From positions 1-53,256 of the forward strand of contig CAMWHJ010000016.1 in NCBI GenBank assembly GCA_947174015.1: a stretch of 53,256 nt of DNA, in the 5' to 3' direction. The position numbers and the translations under genes are program-made. Below the pieces are notes generated by a model, which searched no databases, was not told the origin of the DNA, and saw only the letters and a program-made list of their open reading frames with translations. The stretch is from an uncultured Lachnospiraceae bacterium. GTDB taxonomy: Bacteria > Bacillota > Clostridia > Lachnospirales > Lachnospiraceae. Positions 1 through 8,087 of the stretch are shown piece by piece. How positions within the stretch are numbered: position 1 is the stretch's first letter; each line of letters starts with the position of its first letter.

Positions 1-23
1 CAATTTTGCATGGTTCTTTGCTT

Positions 24-50
24 GTAACTATGAAGGTACTGAATAGTTAC
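24..50. repeat. 27-bp palindromic intergenic element, copy 1
   Basis: The ends GTAACTAT and ATAGTTAC are perfect inverted repeats around an 11-nt centre. The copy at 31585-31611 differs from it by one base. It lies upstream of the J-domain/TPR gene. No ORF or tail of T residues accompanies it, so a simple terminator is unlikely. Confidence 0.8.
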
Positions 51-87
51 AAACAATCACCAATTCAGACAGTGGGAGGAGAGTACC

Positions 88-3000
88 ATGGAAGATAAGC
101 AGGCATTTCGCATTTTACAAATATCAGAAACGAAAGAGGAATCCCAAATTACCAATGCATACCGCAGCATTCTAAAGCAAACTCACCCGGAGGAGAACCC
201 GCAAGGTTTTCAGGAACTGCGGCTTGCTTATGAGACAGCATTGGCTTACGCCAGAACCACCCGGCAGCAGGAAGAACCAAAAACAGAGGTGGAGGTATGG
301 ATAGATAAGGTGGAGAACGTCTATGATGATATGTACTTGCGCAGGGATGTGACAGTCTGGAATCAACTGTTTTTGGATCCGGTCTGTGAGGATTTAGACA
401 GTTTTTGCGAGGCAAGAGAGAAGCTGTTGGCCTTTTGCATGGACCATGCTTTTCTCCCCCAAGTGATATGGCAGAGGGCAAATGAGGTATTTCAGATTCT
501 GGAGAGTATGTCAGAGTTGTCAGAGATTTTTCCGTCCGGTTATTTAAATTATGTGAAACAACATATAGAAGAGGGAGGATTTTTTACTTATGAAGATTTT
601 AGTTATCTTGTGGAAAGAAAGGATACTGCTTTTGATGCAGACCAGTATGTGAACAATTATTTCCGATTGCGGGACATGCTGGAAACAGGGGAAGAGGAGC
701 AGTGTACTGCATTGATGGAAGACATGCGCAATTCCGGTATGTACCATCCCTATTTTGACGTGGAATGCCTTCGTTTTTGGCAGAGAAAGGGAGAGAAGGA
801 GAAAGCTTATAGGCTGGCGGAACAACTGTTAGAGAAGTATAACCATCTTTTTTATGTAAAATTTTATGCAGGGGAGGCTTTTTTCCATGCCGGGGAAATA
901 GAACGGGCAGGTGAGCAGTGGGGGGACATCCTTGCCAAAGAACCTGACCATAGTTCGGCACGGGTGAATATGGCACGTTATTATATGGAAAAAAAGGAGT
1001 ATCAGAAAGCCTTAGATATGTTGAGTCCATTGGCTCCTTATAATAGGGACAATGAATTCTTTCAGAATCTTTATGAACAAATAAATGAAAAACTGGCAGA
1101 GGTTTTAGAACATCAATATGAAACCGACAAGGAGGAGGAGATCTGTGTTGCCTTGGCAGACTGCTATCGCAGGCTGAAAAAAAATCAGCAGGCACTTCAG
1201 GTGCTGAAAGACAGGGAGGACGTGGAAAATTCCTACCATTATATGTATGTATATGGTCATGTGCTGTTGGCATTAGAAAAGTTTCAAGAGGCAAAGGCGA
1301 TTTTGGGTGAATGTATTGCCATGCAATTAGAATTGGAAGAAATACAGGGAAAGTCGGAGCAAATTCTGGTACAGCTTTCCAAGCTGTATCAGGCACTGTA
1401 TCGGTGTGCTTTGGGATTGGAAGCATATGAGGAAGCAGTGGATATCTGCCAAAAGGCGGCTTTGAAGATGGAAGAATACCAGTGCTGGAGGGAGTGGATG
1501 GCATTTCAGGATGATCTGGCTTCTGTGTATCTGAAACGAAAAGAATATGAGCATACAGTGGATGTGTGCGACCGAATTGTGGCAGTGGATGAAAGTTATT
1601 ATCCTGCTTATATATATCGTCAGCAGGCATTCTATATGCTGACAAAAGCACAGGAAGTGGTTGATGATTTTTATCATATCATAGAGTATTGTGATGGTTT
1701 TGCCTTGTCCTATCAGTTGGCAGCAGAAATATTCTTATATTATAATCAGCCTTTGGAGGCCAAAGGGATTTTAGAGAGAGCCAGAGAAAATCAAGTGGAA
1801 TTTTCTTCCTTTATGCGGCTGTTGGAAATTCAGATCGCTCGTGCTTGTCTGGAAACTGATGAGGAGCTTTGCCAGATTAGGCAGAAACTTCATGAGCTGA
1901 TTGCAGAGCAGGAGGCGGAGGGCTTTCCGGATGAGGAATGCAGTGAGGATAAGCTGTATTATGAGGCAGGGCAGATTGAAAAGGCAGCAGAGAATTATGA
2001 GAAAGCAATTCCCTATTTTGAAAAGGTACTTGCATTGAATCCAAAGCAGCATTATGCCCAGTGTTCGAAAGGATGGTGTCTCTATAATTTAGAAAAATAT
2101 CAGGAGGCATTATCATGCTATGAAGCGGTGGAAAAAGAGTGTGGAGAAGTTGGATCCTATCAATATGAAAAGGGTCTGTGTTTGGAGGGCTTAGAGCAGA
2201 CAACTCAGTCCATTGCGTGTCTTGAGAAGGCAGTGGAACTGGAGGGCAATATCGGGGATGCTTGTGAAAAGCTGGCGGATTATTATTTTGAATACTATAA
2301 AGACCACTACCACCGAGAAGATTTTCAAAAGGCAGTGGATTATATTACCATGGAGATTGAAGACGGTAATGGGGCATACTATTATATCCTGCGAGGCAAT
2401 TATTATCTTCAGGCAGGGGACTCTCAGGCTGCCATTGAGGATTTCCGGATGGTGATAAAAGAATATCCGAATAATTGGTATGCCTTGGAATCCTTGGGCA
2501 GAGCCTATCAGGAAATGGATGAGTTTGATACAGCAGTTTCCTATTTTGAATCTTCCATTGAACAGATGGAGAAAGACGAAAAAATGACAGGACGAGTTTA
2601 CCGTCGGCTGGCAAAGTGCCTGAAAATCATGAGAAGGTATCAGGAGGCAGTCAAAGTGTGTCAGCGGGGTATTGCCATGGATCAAGAGACAGCAGAGTTT
2701 ACTTATGATATGTTGGGAGACCTCTATAAGGATATGGGACAGTATCCCCAGGCAATGGAGGCTTATAAACAGTCTGGTGAGGATCAAGATTTCTATACGA
2801 ATTTAGGGGATGTTGCCGAAGCCATGGGGGATTTGGAGGCAGGAATTGCCTATTATGAACAGGCAAGGGGATTTTATGAAAGGCCCTGGGAAGCTTATCA
2901 GGAATTGGGACAGTTTTATATATTTCATGTCAAGGATTATGAGAGAGCCATTCCTTATTTGGAGCAATCCATTGCATTGTCAGAAGATTTGGATGGTCAG

Positions 3001-3432
3001 AGCAGTGATATGCTTGATATTGCCATCTGCTATTATATGATGGGGAATAAGGAAAAGGCAGTGGAAGTGGCTGTAAAGGCGGCAAAGCTGCAGGAATCAT
3101 ATCTGGCAGAAATCGGTTGTACCAAAGAAGAATATCTTTCCTATCCGCCCAGAAAGCCTGTACGTGCGTTGGAAGAAGCATGGTGGAGACTGTTTCAGGG
3201 ACAGGCAGAACAGGCAAAGGAAATGTTTGAGGAAATAGGCAAAATGCATAAGTGTGAAGGATGCGGTTATCCGGGATGTTATGAGGCGAAATTGTATCTG
3301 GCAAGGATATATGAAACAGAGGGCAGCTACGAGAAAGCACTGTTGCTTTATGAGGAGGCTCATAAATTGGCACCTTCTAATATGGAATCATTAAAAGGTG
3401 CCTGTGCCATGAGGGAAAAGCTGCAGGTATAA
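88..3432 (+). CDS. J-domain-like giant TPR protein
   Basis: 1114 aa, predicted cytosolic. Residues 1-55 resemble a J domain, but the diagnostic HPD tripeptide reads HPE (residues 33-35, in KQTHPEENP). The rest is a long array of TPR-like helical repeats, clear from about residue 245 to the end (for example the YYEAGQIEKAAENYEKA and YYLQAGDSQAAIEDF units). A short Cys cluster (CEGCGYPGC) lies near residue 1055. The ATG is preceded by GGGAGGAGAG, so the start is secure. An Hsp70 gene follows in the same direction after 133 nt, which suggests that this is its dedicated co-chaperone or client adaptor. Family knowledge: J domains stimulate Hsp70 ATPase through HPD; an Asp-to-Glu change is conservative but usually impairs this. 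Pairing with the Hsp70 is inferred from gene order only. Confidence 0.8.
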   Translation: MEDKQAFRILQISETKEESQITNAYRSILKQTHPEENPQGFQELRLAYETALAYARTTRQQEEPKTEVEVWIDKVENVYDDMYLRRDVTVWNQLFLDPVCEDLDSFCEAREKLLAFCMDHAFLPQVIWQRANEVFQILESMSELSEIFPSGYLNYVKQHIEEGGFFTYEDFSYLVERKDTAFDADQYVNNYFRLRDMLETGEEEQCTALMEDMRNSGMYHPYFDVECLRFWQRKGEKEKAYRLAEQLLEKYNHLFYVKFYAGEAFFHAGEIERAGEQWGDILAKEPDHSSARVNMARYYMEKKEYQKALDMLSPLAPYNRDNEFFQNLYEQINEKLAEVLEHQYETDKEEEICVALADCYRRLKKNQQALQVLKDREDVENSYHYMYVYGHVLLALEKFQEAKAILGECIAMQLELEEIQGKSEQILVQLSKLYQALYRCALGLEAYEEAVDICQKAALKMEEYQCWREWMAFQDDLASVYLKRKEYEHTVDVCDRIVAVDESYYPAYIYRQQAFYMLTKAQEVVDDFYHIIEYCDGFALSYQLAAEIFLYYNQPLEAKGILERARENQVEFSSFMRLLEIQIARACLETDEELCQIRQKLHELIAEQEAEGFPDEECSEDKLYYEAGQIEKAAENYEKAIPYFEKVLALNPKQHYAQCSKGWCLYNLEKYQEALSCYEAVEKECGEVGSYQYEKGLCLEGLEQTTQSIACLEKAVELEGNIGDACEKLADYYFEYYKDHYHREDFQKAVDYITMEIEDGNGAYYYILRGNYYLQAGDSQAAIEDFRMVIKEYPNNWYALESLGRAYQEMDEFDTAVSYFESSIEQMEKDEKMTGRVYRRLAKCLKIMRRYQEAVKVCQRGIAMDQETAEFTYDMLGDLYKDMGQYPQAMEAYKQSGEDQDFYTNLGDVAEAMGDLEAGIAYYEQARGFYERPWEAYQELGQFYIFHVKDYERAIPYLEQSIALSEDLDGQSSDMLDIAICYYMMGNKEKAVEVAVKAAKLQESYLAEIGCTKEEYLSYPPRKPVRALEEAWWRLFQGQAEQAKEMFEEIGKMHKCEGCGYPGCYEAKLYLARIYETEGSYEKALLLYEEAHKLAPSNMESLKGACAMREKLQV

Positions 3433-3437
3433 AGGAA

Positions 3438-3464
3438 GTAACTGTAAAGTGATGGAAGGGTTAC
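3438..3464. repeat. 27-bp palindromic intergenic element, diverged copy
   Basis: It begins GTAACTGT and ends GGGTTAC, and has the same 27-nt length as the copies at 24 and 31585. It starts 6 nt after the stop codon of the TPR gene and lies between that gene and the Hsp70 gene. Confidence 0.65.
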
Positions 3465-3565
3465 ATAAGTTTTCCAAGGTGGAAGATTCATAAGGGATTT
3501 TTCATGTAATTTTGAGTGCCAAACAGTTATAATAAATTTTTAGAAGATAAAACGAGGTGAAAATA

Positions 3566-5260
3566 ATGATTTTGGGAATTGATTTGGGAACTACCAACAG
3601 TTTGGTGGCATATTTTACAGAAGAGGGACCAAAGATTATCCCTAATCGATTGGGAAAGCATTTGACCCCATCGGTGGTGAGTATTGATGAAGAGGGGCAG
3701 GTATATGTGGGGGATACAGCAAGGGAACGTGCTTTGCTGTATCCGGACACCTGTGCCAGCGTGTTTAAGCGGGATATGGGAAGCAATAAGGAATTTAAGC
3801 TGTCTGGAAAAAAGTTTCGGGCAGAGGAATTGTCCTCCTTGGTGCTCCGTGCCCTGAAGGAAGATGCAGAAGAGTATTTAGGAGAAGAAGTTACAGAGGC
3901 AGTGATATCGGTACCGGCATATTTTAACGACAAAAGACGTCGTGCCACAAAGCGTGCAGGTGAGCTGGCAGGTCTTAAGGTGGAGCGCATCATCAGCGAA
4001 CCCACGGCAGCAGCCATTGCTTATGGCTTGTATCAGGACAATCTGGAAACCAAGTTTCTGGTATTTGATCTGGGCGGAGGAACCTTTGATGTATCCATTT
4101 TGGAACTGTTTGAAAATATCTTGGAGGTGCGTGCCGTTGCCGGAGATAATTTTTTGGGGGGAGAGGATTTTACCAATGTGATTGAAGAGATGTTTTTTGA
4201 AAATTTCCCCAAGCTGTCCAAAGACAGTCTCAATGAAAAGGAGCTTCGCCATGTGCATAAGCAGGCGGAAAGCTGTAAGCTGGGCTTTTCCAGGGAGGAT
4301 ACCAGCAAAATGCAGTGTAAAATCGGTGAGGAGGTCTATGAGTTTTCCTTAGAACTGGGCAAGTATGAGAAAGCCTGTGAGGATTTGCTGGAACGATTAA
4401 AACAGCCCATTAAGAGATCCCTTTCCGATGCCCATGTACGGCTTTCGGAAATTGATAAGGTGATTTTAGTGGGTGGATCCACTAAGAGCCGGATGATTCA
4501 TAAATTTGTGGGAAAATTGTTTCACAAAATGCCCTACACCAATATTAATCCAGACGAAGCGGTGGCTTTGGGTGCTGCCATTCAGGGAGCCATGAAAGAG
4601 CGAAATGCTGCCATCAAGGAAGTGATTTTAACAGATGTGTGTCCTTTTACGCTGGGAACAGAGGTGGTAAGGGAATGGGAGAACAATCAAAGAGAGGATG
4701 GGGTATTTTGCCCAATTATAGACAGAAATACGGTAATTCCAGCTTCCAGAACAGAGCGTTTCTATACGGTGCGGGATAATCAGACACAGATTCGGATTCA
4801 TGTACTGCAGGGGGAAAGCCGCTTTGCTGAGAATAATTTGTCTTTGGGTGAGCTGTTGATTGATGTGCCAAAGGCAAAGGCAGGGGAGGAGCCGGTGGAT
4901 GTGACTTATACCTACGATATTAACTCCATTCTGGAGGTGGAAGTGAAGGTGGTTTCCACAGAAAAAGTCACGCGGCAGTTGTTTATCAATAATGATGAGA
5001 TTGATATGACACCGGAGGAAATCGAAGAGCGTTTTAAAACTTTATCCTACCTGAAGATTCATCCCAGAGAACGGGAAGAGAACAAGCTGCTTCTTTTGCA
5101 GGGGGAGAGACTTTATGAAGAAAATATTGGGGAACGGAGAGGTTATATTGAACGGGCTCTGTTTCACTACGAGCGTGCACTGGATACTTATGACCCTGCA
5201 AAGATTGAGGATGCAAAGCGGGAGTTTAAGAAGTTTTTGGAAGAATTTGATGAGCTGTAA
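3566..5260 (+). CDS. Hsp70-family chaperone, HscC/DnaK-like
   Basis: 564 aa, shorter than a canonical DnaK (about 610-640 aa). The actin-like ATPase domain is complete: phosphate-1 motif GIDLGTTNS at the N-terminus, ISEPTAAAIAYG, phosphate-2 motif VFDLGGGTFDVS, and the adenosine motif ILVGGSTKSRM. A beta-rich substrate-binding region follows (TLGTEVV through LFINNDEIDM), and the C-terminal helical lid is short and lacks the usual DnaK EEVD-like tail. I start at ATG 3566 because GAGGTG sits 6 nt upstream; an in-frame GTG at 3557 would overlap that site. No grpE or canonical dnaJ is nearby; the preceding J-like TPR gene is the probable partner. The compact C-terminus fits HscC-type specialised Hsp70s rather than the housekeeping DnaK. 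Confidence 0.88.
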   Translation: MILGIDLGTTNSLVAYFTEEGPKIIPNRLGKHLTPSVVSIDEEGQVYVGDTARERALLYPDTCASVFKRDMGSNKEFKLSGKKFRAEELSSLVLRALKEDAEEYLGEEVTEAVISVPAYFNDKRRRATKRAGELAGLKVERIISEPTAAAIAYGLYQDNLETKFLVFDLGGGTFDVSILELFENILEVRAVAGDNFLGGEDFTNVIEEMFFENFPKLSKDSLNEKELRHVHKQAESCKLGFSREDTSKMQCKIGEEVYEFSLELGKYEKACEDLLERLKQPIKRSLSDAHVRLSEIDKVILVGGSTKSRMIHKFVGKLFHKMPYTNINPDEAVALGAAIQGAMKERNAAIKEVILTDVCPFTLGTEVVREWENNQREDGVFCPIIDRNTVIPASRTERFYTVRDNQTQIRIHVLQGESRFAENNLSLGELLIDVPKAKAGEEPVDVTYTYDINSILEVEVKVVSTEKVTRQLFINNDEIDMTPEEIEERFKTLSYLKIHPREREENKLLLLQGERLYEENIGERRGYIERALFHYERALDTYDPAKIEDAKREFKKFLEEFDEL

Positions 5261-5280
5261 AGTGGCAATATAAAAAAGAT

Positions 5281-5325
5281 GTAACTGTTCAGAGCAATGT
5301 CATGATGTTGGCTCTGAACAGCAAC
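5281..5325. repeat. Long palindromic element with AATGTCATGATG centre
   Basis: GTAACTGTTCAGAGC pairs with GCTCTGAACAGCAAC, with two mismatches near the outer ends. The loop contains AATGTCATGATG (5296-5307), which recurs inverted at 7289-7300. It lies 20 nt after the Hsp70 stop codon. It may act as a transcript 3' hairpin but has no T-tract. Confidence 0.75.
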
Positions 5326-5449
5326 AGATTAATAATCTGTTATAGCTAATCCAGATCGTTTTGCTGGACTTTGTATGCCTGATATGGTACAATACATTGG
5401 AAGTTGGCTGTGTAGCAATCATTAAAATATATGAAGGGAGCGGGTAACC

Positions 5450-7213
5450 ATGAAAAAGTTTTTGGCTATTTTATTAGCAGTAATCATGCTTATTCCAAAT
5501 AGTATATCGGTTCATGCAGAAAGTGTTGATAATATAACAGATTTGTCTACACTTCAGGAATTAATTAGTGAAGGTAATTCTATTACAGATTATTCTAGTC
5601 CAGATGCGTATGTATGGGTAACTAAAGTGCTTAATTTTAATGAGAAATATACCAATTCATATGTATATAGTGATATAAAAAGTGAGTGTAATTCAGCCAA
5701 AGGACACACAAGTATATCCACATTCAATGAAGTAAATAAAATATTGGGTTATTTAAGTGTTGTGCAGGACGAGATAGATGGGGTGGAGGGGAAAACGGTA
5801 CATGAGTTAATTGTTTCCGGAAACGCATTGAGTGATAAGGCAAGTGCAGATGCATATAAATGGGTTATAGATGTACTAAAAGCAAATGAGAATTTTCCAA
5901 CATCTAGTGTGTATTCAGATATAAAAAGCAAATGTAGTTCAGCCAAAGGACACACAAGTATTTCCACATTTAGTGTAGATTCTCAAATATTAGCAGATTT
6001 AACATTGTTGTATAATGAGGTTCCAGTTTCAACAGAGTTGCAAGGAATACGTATAAAAAGACAACCAACAAAGGTAATTTATGTAGAAGGTGAGACTTTT
6101 TCGGCTACAGGAATGGAGGTATTGGCAACTTACTTAAATACATATGAAGATAATTCAACAGATATAGAAGAAAAGTTGGTTACAAATTTTACTGTGGATA
6201 AAATGATACCTTTAAATTATGATGATACATTTGTGACTATTTCTTATGAAGAGAATGGTGTTACAAAAACGGCAACACAAAATATAACAGTTAATCCAAT
6301 TATAGTATCTAAATTATTAAAAAGCATTTCGATTGTAACACCGCCTACAAAGACTGTTTATAAGGAGGGCGAAACTTTTAGCAAGGCAGGTATGAGGGTT
6401 AATGCTAAATATGAACAAGTGTGGTCGGATGGTTCACATGATGAAGGAGAATATGAAAATGTAGCGTATACAGTTGATACTACAACTCCGCTTTCAGCAC
6501 AAGATAGTTCTATAACTATTTCATTTGAAGATGATGGAGTCACCCAAACAACACAACAAAGAATCATAGTTGAATCGTATATTGTATCAACAACATTGGA
6601 TAGCATTGTTGTTGTATCAAATCCGACAAAACTAACATATATTGAGGGTGAGAGATTTGATACAACAGGATTATCGGTTGATGCGAAATTCTTGACTAAG
6701 TGGTCGAATGGCTATGAGGAATATACGATAGAAAAAAATGTTGCATATTCTGTAAATACTACATCCCCACTTTTAGTATCAAATAAATCATGGACTGTGT
6801 CTTACATTGTGAATGGAATAAAAAAGGAAGTAAATATACCTATTGTTGTTAGTCTCAAGGTTACTGATAATAAAGATAATGATGACACAAAACCAACACC
6901 AGGGACGCTTAAAATTCCTACAGTATTGAAAGTTTCAGCACTGGAAGTTAAAGCAGGAAAGAAAAAATTAACAGTATCATGGAAAAAGGATTCAAGTGTT
7001 GCAGGTTATCAAATACAGATAAGCCCTAAATTGAATTTTAAGGGTGCAAAAAAAATTAATTTAGGCAAATCCAGAAAAACATATACTAAAAAGGGTTTGA
7101 AATCTAAGAAAAAGTATTATGTTCGTATTAGAGCATATAAGACATATAAAGATAATGGGATAATAAAAAAAGTATATGGTAAATGGACTGTTAAAAGTAA
7201 GAAAATAAAATAG
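5450..7213 (+). CDS. Secreted Ig-like / fibronectin type III surface protein
   Basis: 587 aa. A Sec signal peptide (KKFLAILLAVIMLIPNS, cleavage near HA-E, residue ~25) precedes two 82-residue N-terminal repeats. These share YSDIKS-C-SAKGHTSISTF and are nearly identical at the DNA level over 5692-5724 and 5938-5970. Three bacterial Ig-like (Big_3-type) domains follow, each starting with a (P)TK-x2-Y-x-EGE-x-F motif (about residues 200-285, 290-380 and 385-465). A Lys-rich Fn3-like domain ends the protein (about 490-587; TVSWKKDSSVAGYQIQ). No LPXTG sorting signal or membrane anchor is visible, so it is probably released or bound non-covalently to the wall. Base composition is clearly more AT-rich than its neighbours. 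It is flanked by oppositely oriented palindromic elements, which suggests acquisition. RBS AAGGGAGCGGG. Exact ligand unknown. Confidence 0.82.
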   Translation: MKKFLAILLAVIMLIPNSISVHAESVDNITDLSTLQELISEGNSITDYSSPDAYVWVTKVLNFNEKYTNSYVYSDIKSECNSAKGHTSISTFNEVNKILGYLSVVQDEIDGVEGKTVHELIVSGNALSDKASADAYKWVIDVLKANENFPTSSVYSDIKSKCSSAKGHTSISTFSVDSQILADLTLLYNEVPVSTELQGIRIKRQPTKVIYVEGETFSATGMEVLATYLNTYEDNSTDIEEKLVTNFTVDKMIPLNYDDTFVTISYEENGVTKTATQNITVNPIIVSKLLKSISIVTPPTKTVYKEGETFSKAGMRVNAKYEQVWSDGSHDEGEYENVAYTVDTTTPLSAQDSSITISFEDDGVTQTTQQRIIVESYIVSTTLDSIVVVSNPTKLTYIEGERFDTTGLSVDAKFLTKWSNGYEEYTIEKNVAYSVNTTSPLLVSNKSWTVSYIVNGIKKEVNIPIVVSLKVTDNKDNDDTKPTPGTLKIPTVLKVSALEVKAGKKKLTVSWKKDSSVAGYQIQISPKLNFKGAKKINLGKSRKTYTKKGLKSKKKYYVRIRAYKTYKDNGIIKKVYGKWTVKSKKIK

Positions 7214-7266
7214 TAACATAACTAAGTCAGCAACCATCACTTCAAGTGGTGGTTGCTGACTTAGTT
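7214..7266. terminator. Very strong 21-bp hairpin after the surface-protein gene
   Basis: 7220-7240 pairs with 7246-7266 across a 5-nt TTCAA loop, with a single mismatch/GU position. The arm reads AACTAAGTCAGCAACC. GTAAC (7213-7217) precedes it and GTTAC closes it, as in the element family. It has no T-run, so it could be another member of that family rather than a classical terminator. Confidence 0.6.
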
Positions 7267-7278
7267 ACAAATACCCTT

Positions 7279-7317
7279 TTACTCCTAGCATCATGACATT
7301 CGGAAGTAAGCAGTTAC
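7279..7317 (-). repeat. Inverted relative of the 5281 palindromic element
   Basis: Read on the minus strand it begins GTAACTGCTTAC, carries the centre AATGTCATGATG (7289-7300), and closes with GGAGTAA. This is the same order as the element at 5281-5325. The two copies face each other across the AT-rich surface-protein gene. The outer arms are diverged. Confidence 0.55.
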
Positions 7318-7418
7318 GCAAAATTTATTTTCTCATGGTAATTCAGCATGGATTTTGTTTGCCCTACTCCCCTTCTCAGATTATCTTCGGATGTTCAGGA
7401 TAGAATGGCACCACCGAA

Positions 7419-7955
7419 TTAAGCTTTTCCACGCATCAGCCTTTTCACGCCAGCCTTTTCCAAAGCAACGCCCAGCACAAAGAACAGAATAATTCCCAGA
7501 ATATCCTCTCCTAAAAGCCCTGGAATCTGGGCGGCTCCTGCGGCAAGATTTCCTTCTAACAGGGCACCTGCTATAAAATATCCAAGAACCATCTCCACAG
7601 TTCCCACAGCCAGTGCTAAATAGGTTTTTCCGCAAAAGATTTTAGCATTTCCCTCTTTGTCACAGGCTATTGCAGATACGAAAAATCCCATAAGACATTT
7701 AATAACCAAGGTGGGAAGTATCCATGCATACCACCCCCCCAGCATATCTGCTAAGGCAGAGCCAATGCCTGCACAGAGCATACCGCCGGGATTGCCTAAG
7801 AATATGGCAGCCAGAAAGATAAATCCATTTCCCAAATGGGCATAACCAAGGGGGATGGGGATTTTAAAAAATAAAGTAGACACACATACCAATGCCATAA
7901 ATAAAGCAATAGAGCAAATCTCATTGGCAGTCATTTTTTTTCCGTTTTTTTCCAT
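7419..7955 (-). CDS. ECF transporter S component
   Basis: 178 aa integral membrane protein with about five or six hydrophobic segments (for example ICSIALFMALVCVSTLFF and WILPTLVIKCLMGFFVSAI). The sequence PIPLGYAHLGNGFIFLAAIFLGNPGG followed by GIGSALADMLGGWYAW is typical of the ECF-ribofla_trS (DUF1393) group of substrate-binding S components. These dock on a shared EcfA/A'/T energising module, which is not encoded here. The substrate cannot be fixed from sequence; vitamin-B6- or pyrimidine-type precursors are possible for this group. The ATG has AAAGGAG 8 nt upstream. It has its own strong promoter with direct repeats just upstream, so it is probably vitamin- or metabolite-regulated. Confidence 0.8.
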   Translation of the reverse strand: MEKNGKKMTANEICSIALFMALVCVSTLFFKIPIPLGYAHLGNGFIFLAAIFLGNPGGMLCAGIGSALADMLGGWYAWILPTLVIKCLMGFFVSAIACDKEGNAKIFCGKTYLALAVGTVEMVLGYFIAGALLEGNLAAGAAQIPGLLGEDILGIILFFVLGVALEKAGVKRLMRGKA

Positions 7956-7986
7956 AAGTAAACTCCTTTGATTAAGATATAATGGT

Positions 7987-8015
7987 AGTATACGGATAAA
8001 ATGGCTATATGTAAA
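7987..8015 (-). promoter_or_regulatory. Sigma-A promoter of the ECF gene
   Basis: On the minus strand: -35 TTTACA (8010-8015), 17-nt spacer, -10 TATACT (7987-7992). It fires toward the ECF S-component gene, about 25 nt upstream of its start. Confidence 0.75.
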
Positions 8016-8018
8016 ATG

Positions 8019-8052
8019 CCAGTTTTGAATAAAATAAACATACCAGTTTTGA
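8019..8052 (-). promoter_or_regulatory. Tandem direct-repeat operator upstream of the ECF promoter
   Basis: Two identical 10-mers (TCAAAACTGG on the minus strand; 8019-8028 and 8043-8052) repeat with a 24-bp period, ending 3 bp from the -35 box. The distal copy is also part of an inverted ACCAGT...ACTGGT pair. Spacing of about two helical turns beside a promoter fits an activator of the MocR/GabR/PdxR type; the identity of the regulator is inference. Confidence 0.5.
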
Positions 8053-8087
8053 CTGGTGACAATAACTTATACCAATCCAAGGGAATG

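Noticed and set aside
24-50. Intrinsic terminator of a gene upstream of the window
   Set aside because: No T-run and the same unit occurs between many other genes; treated as a repeat.
599-1651. 350-codon open frame on the minus strand
   Set aside because: Lies entirely antisense to the TPR gene, has no ribosome site, Pro/His-rich composition typical of shadow frames, and no domain.
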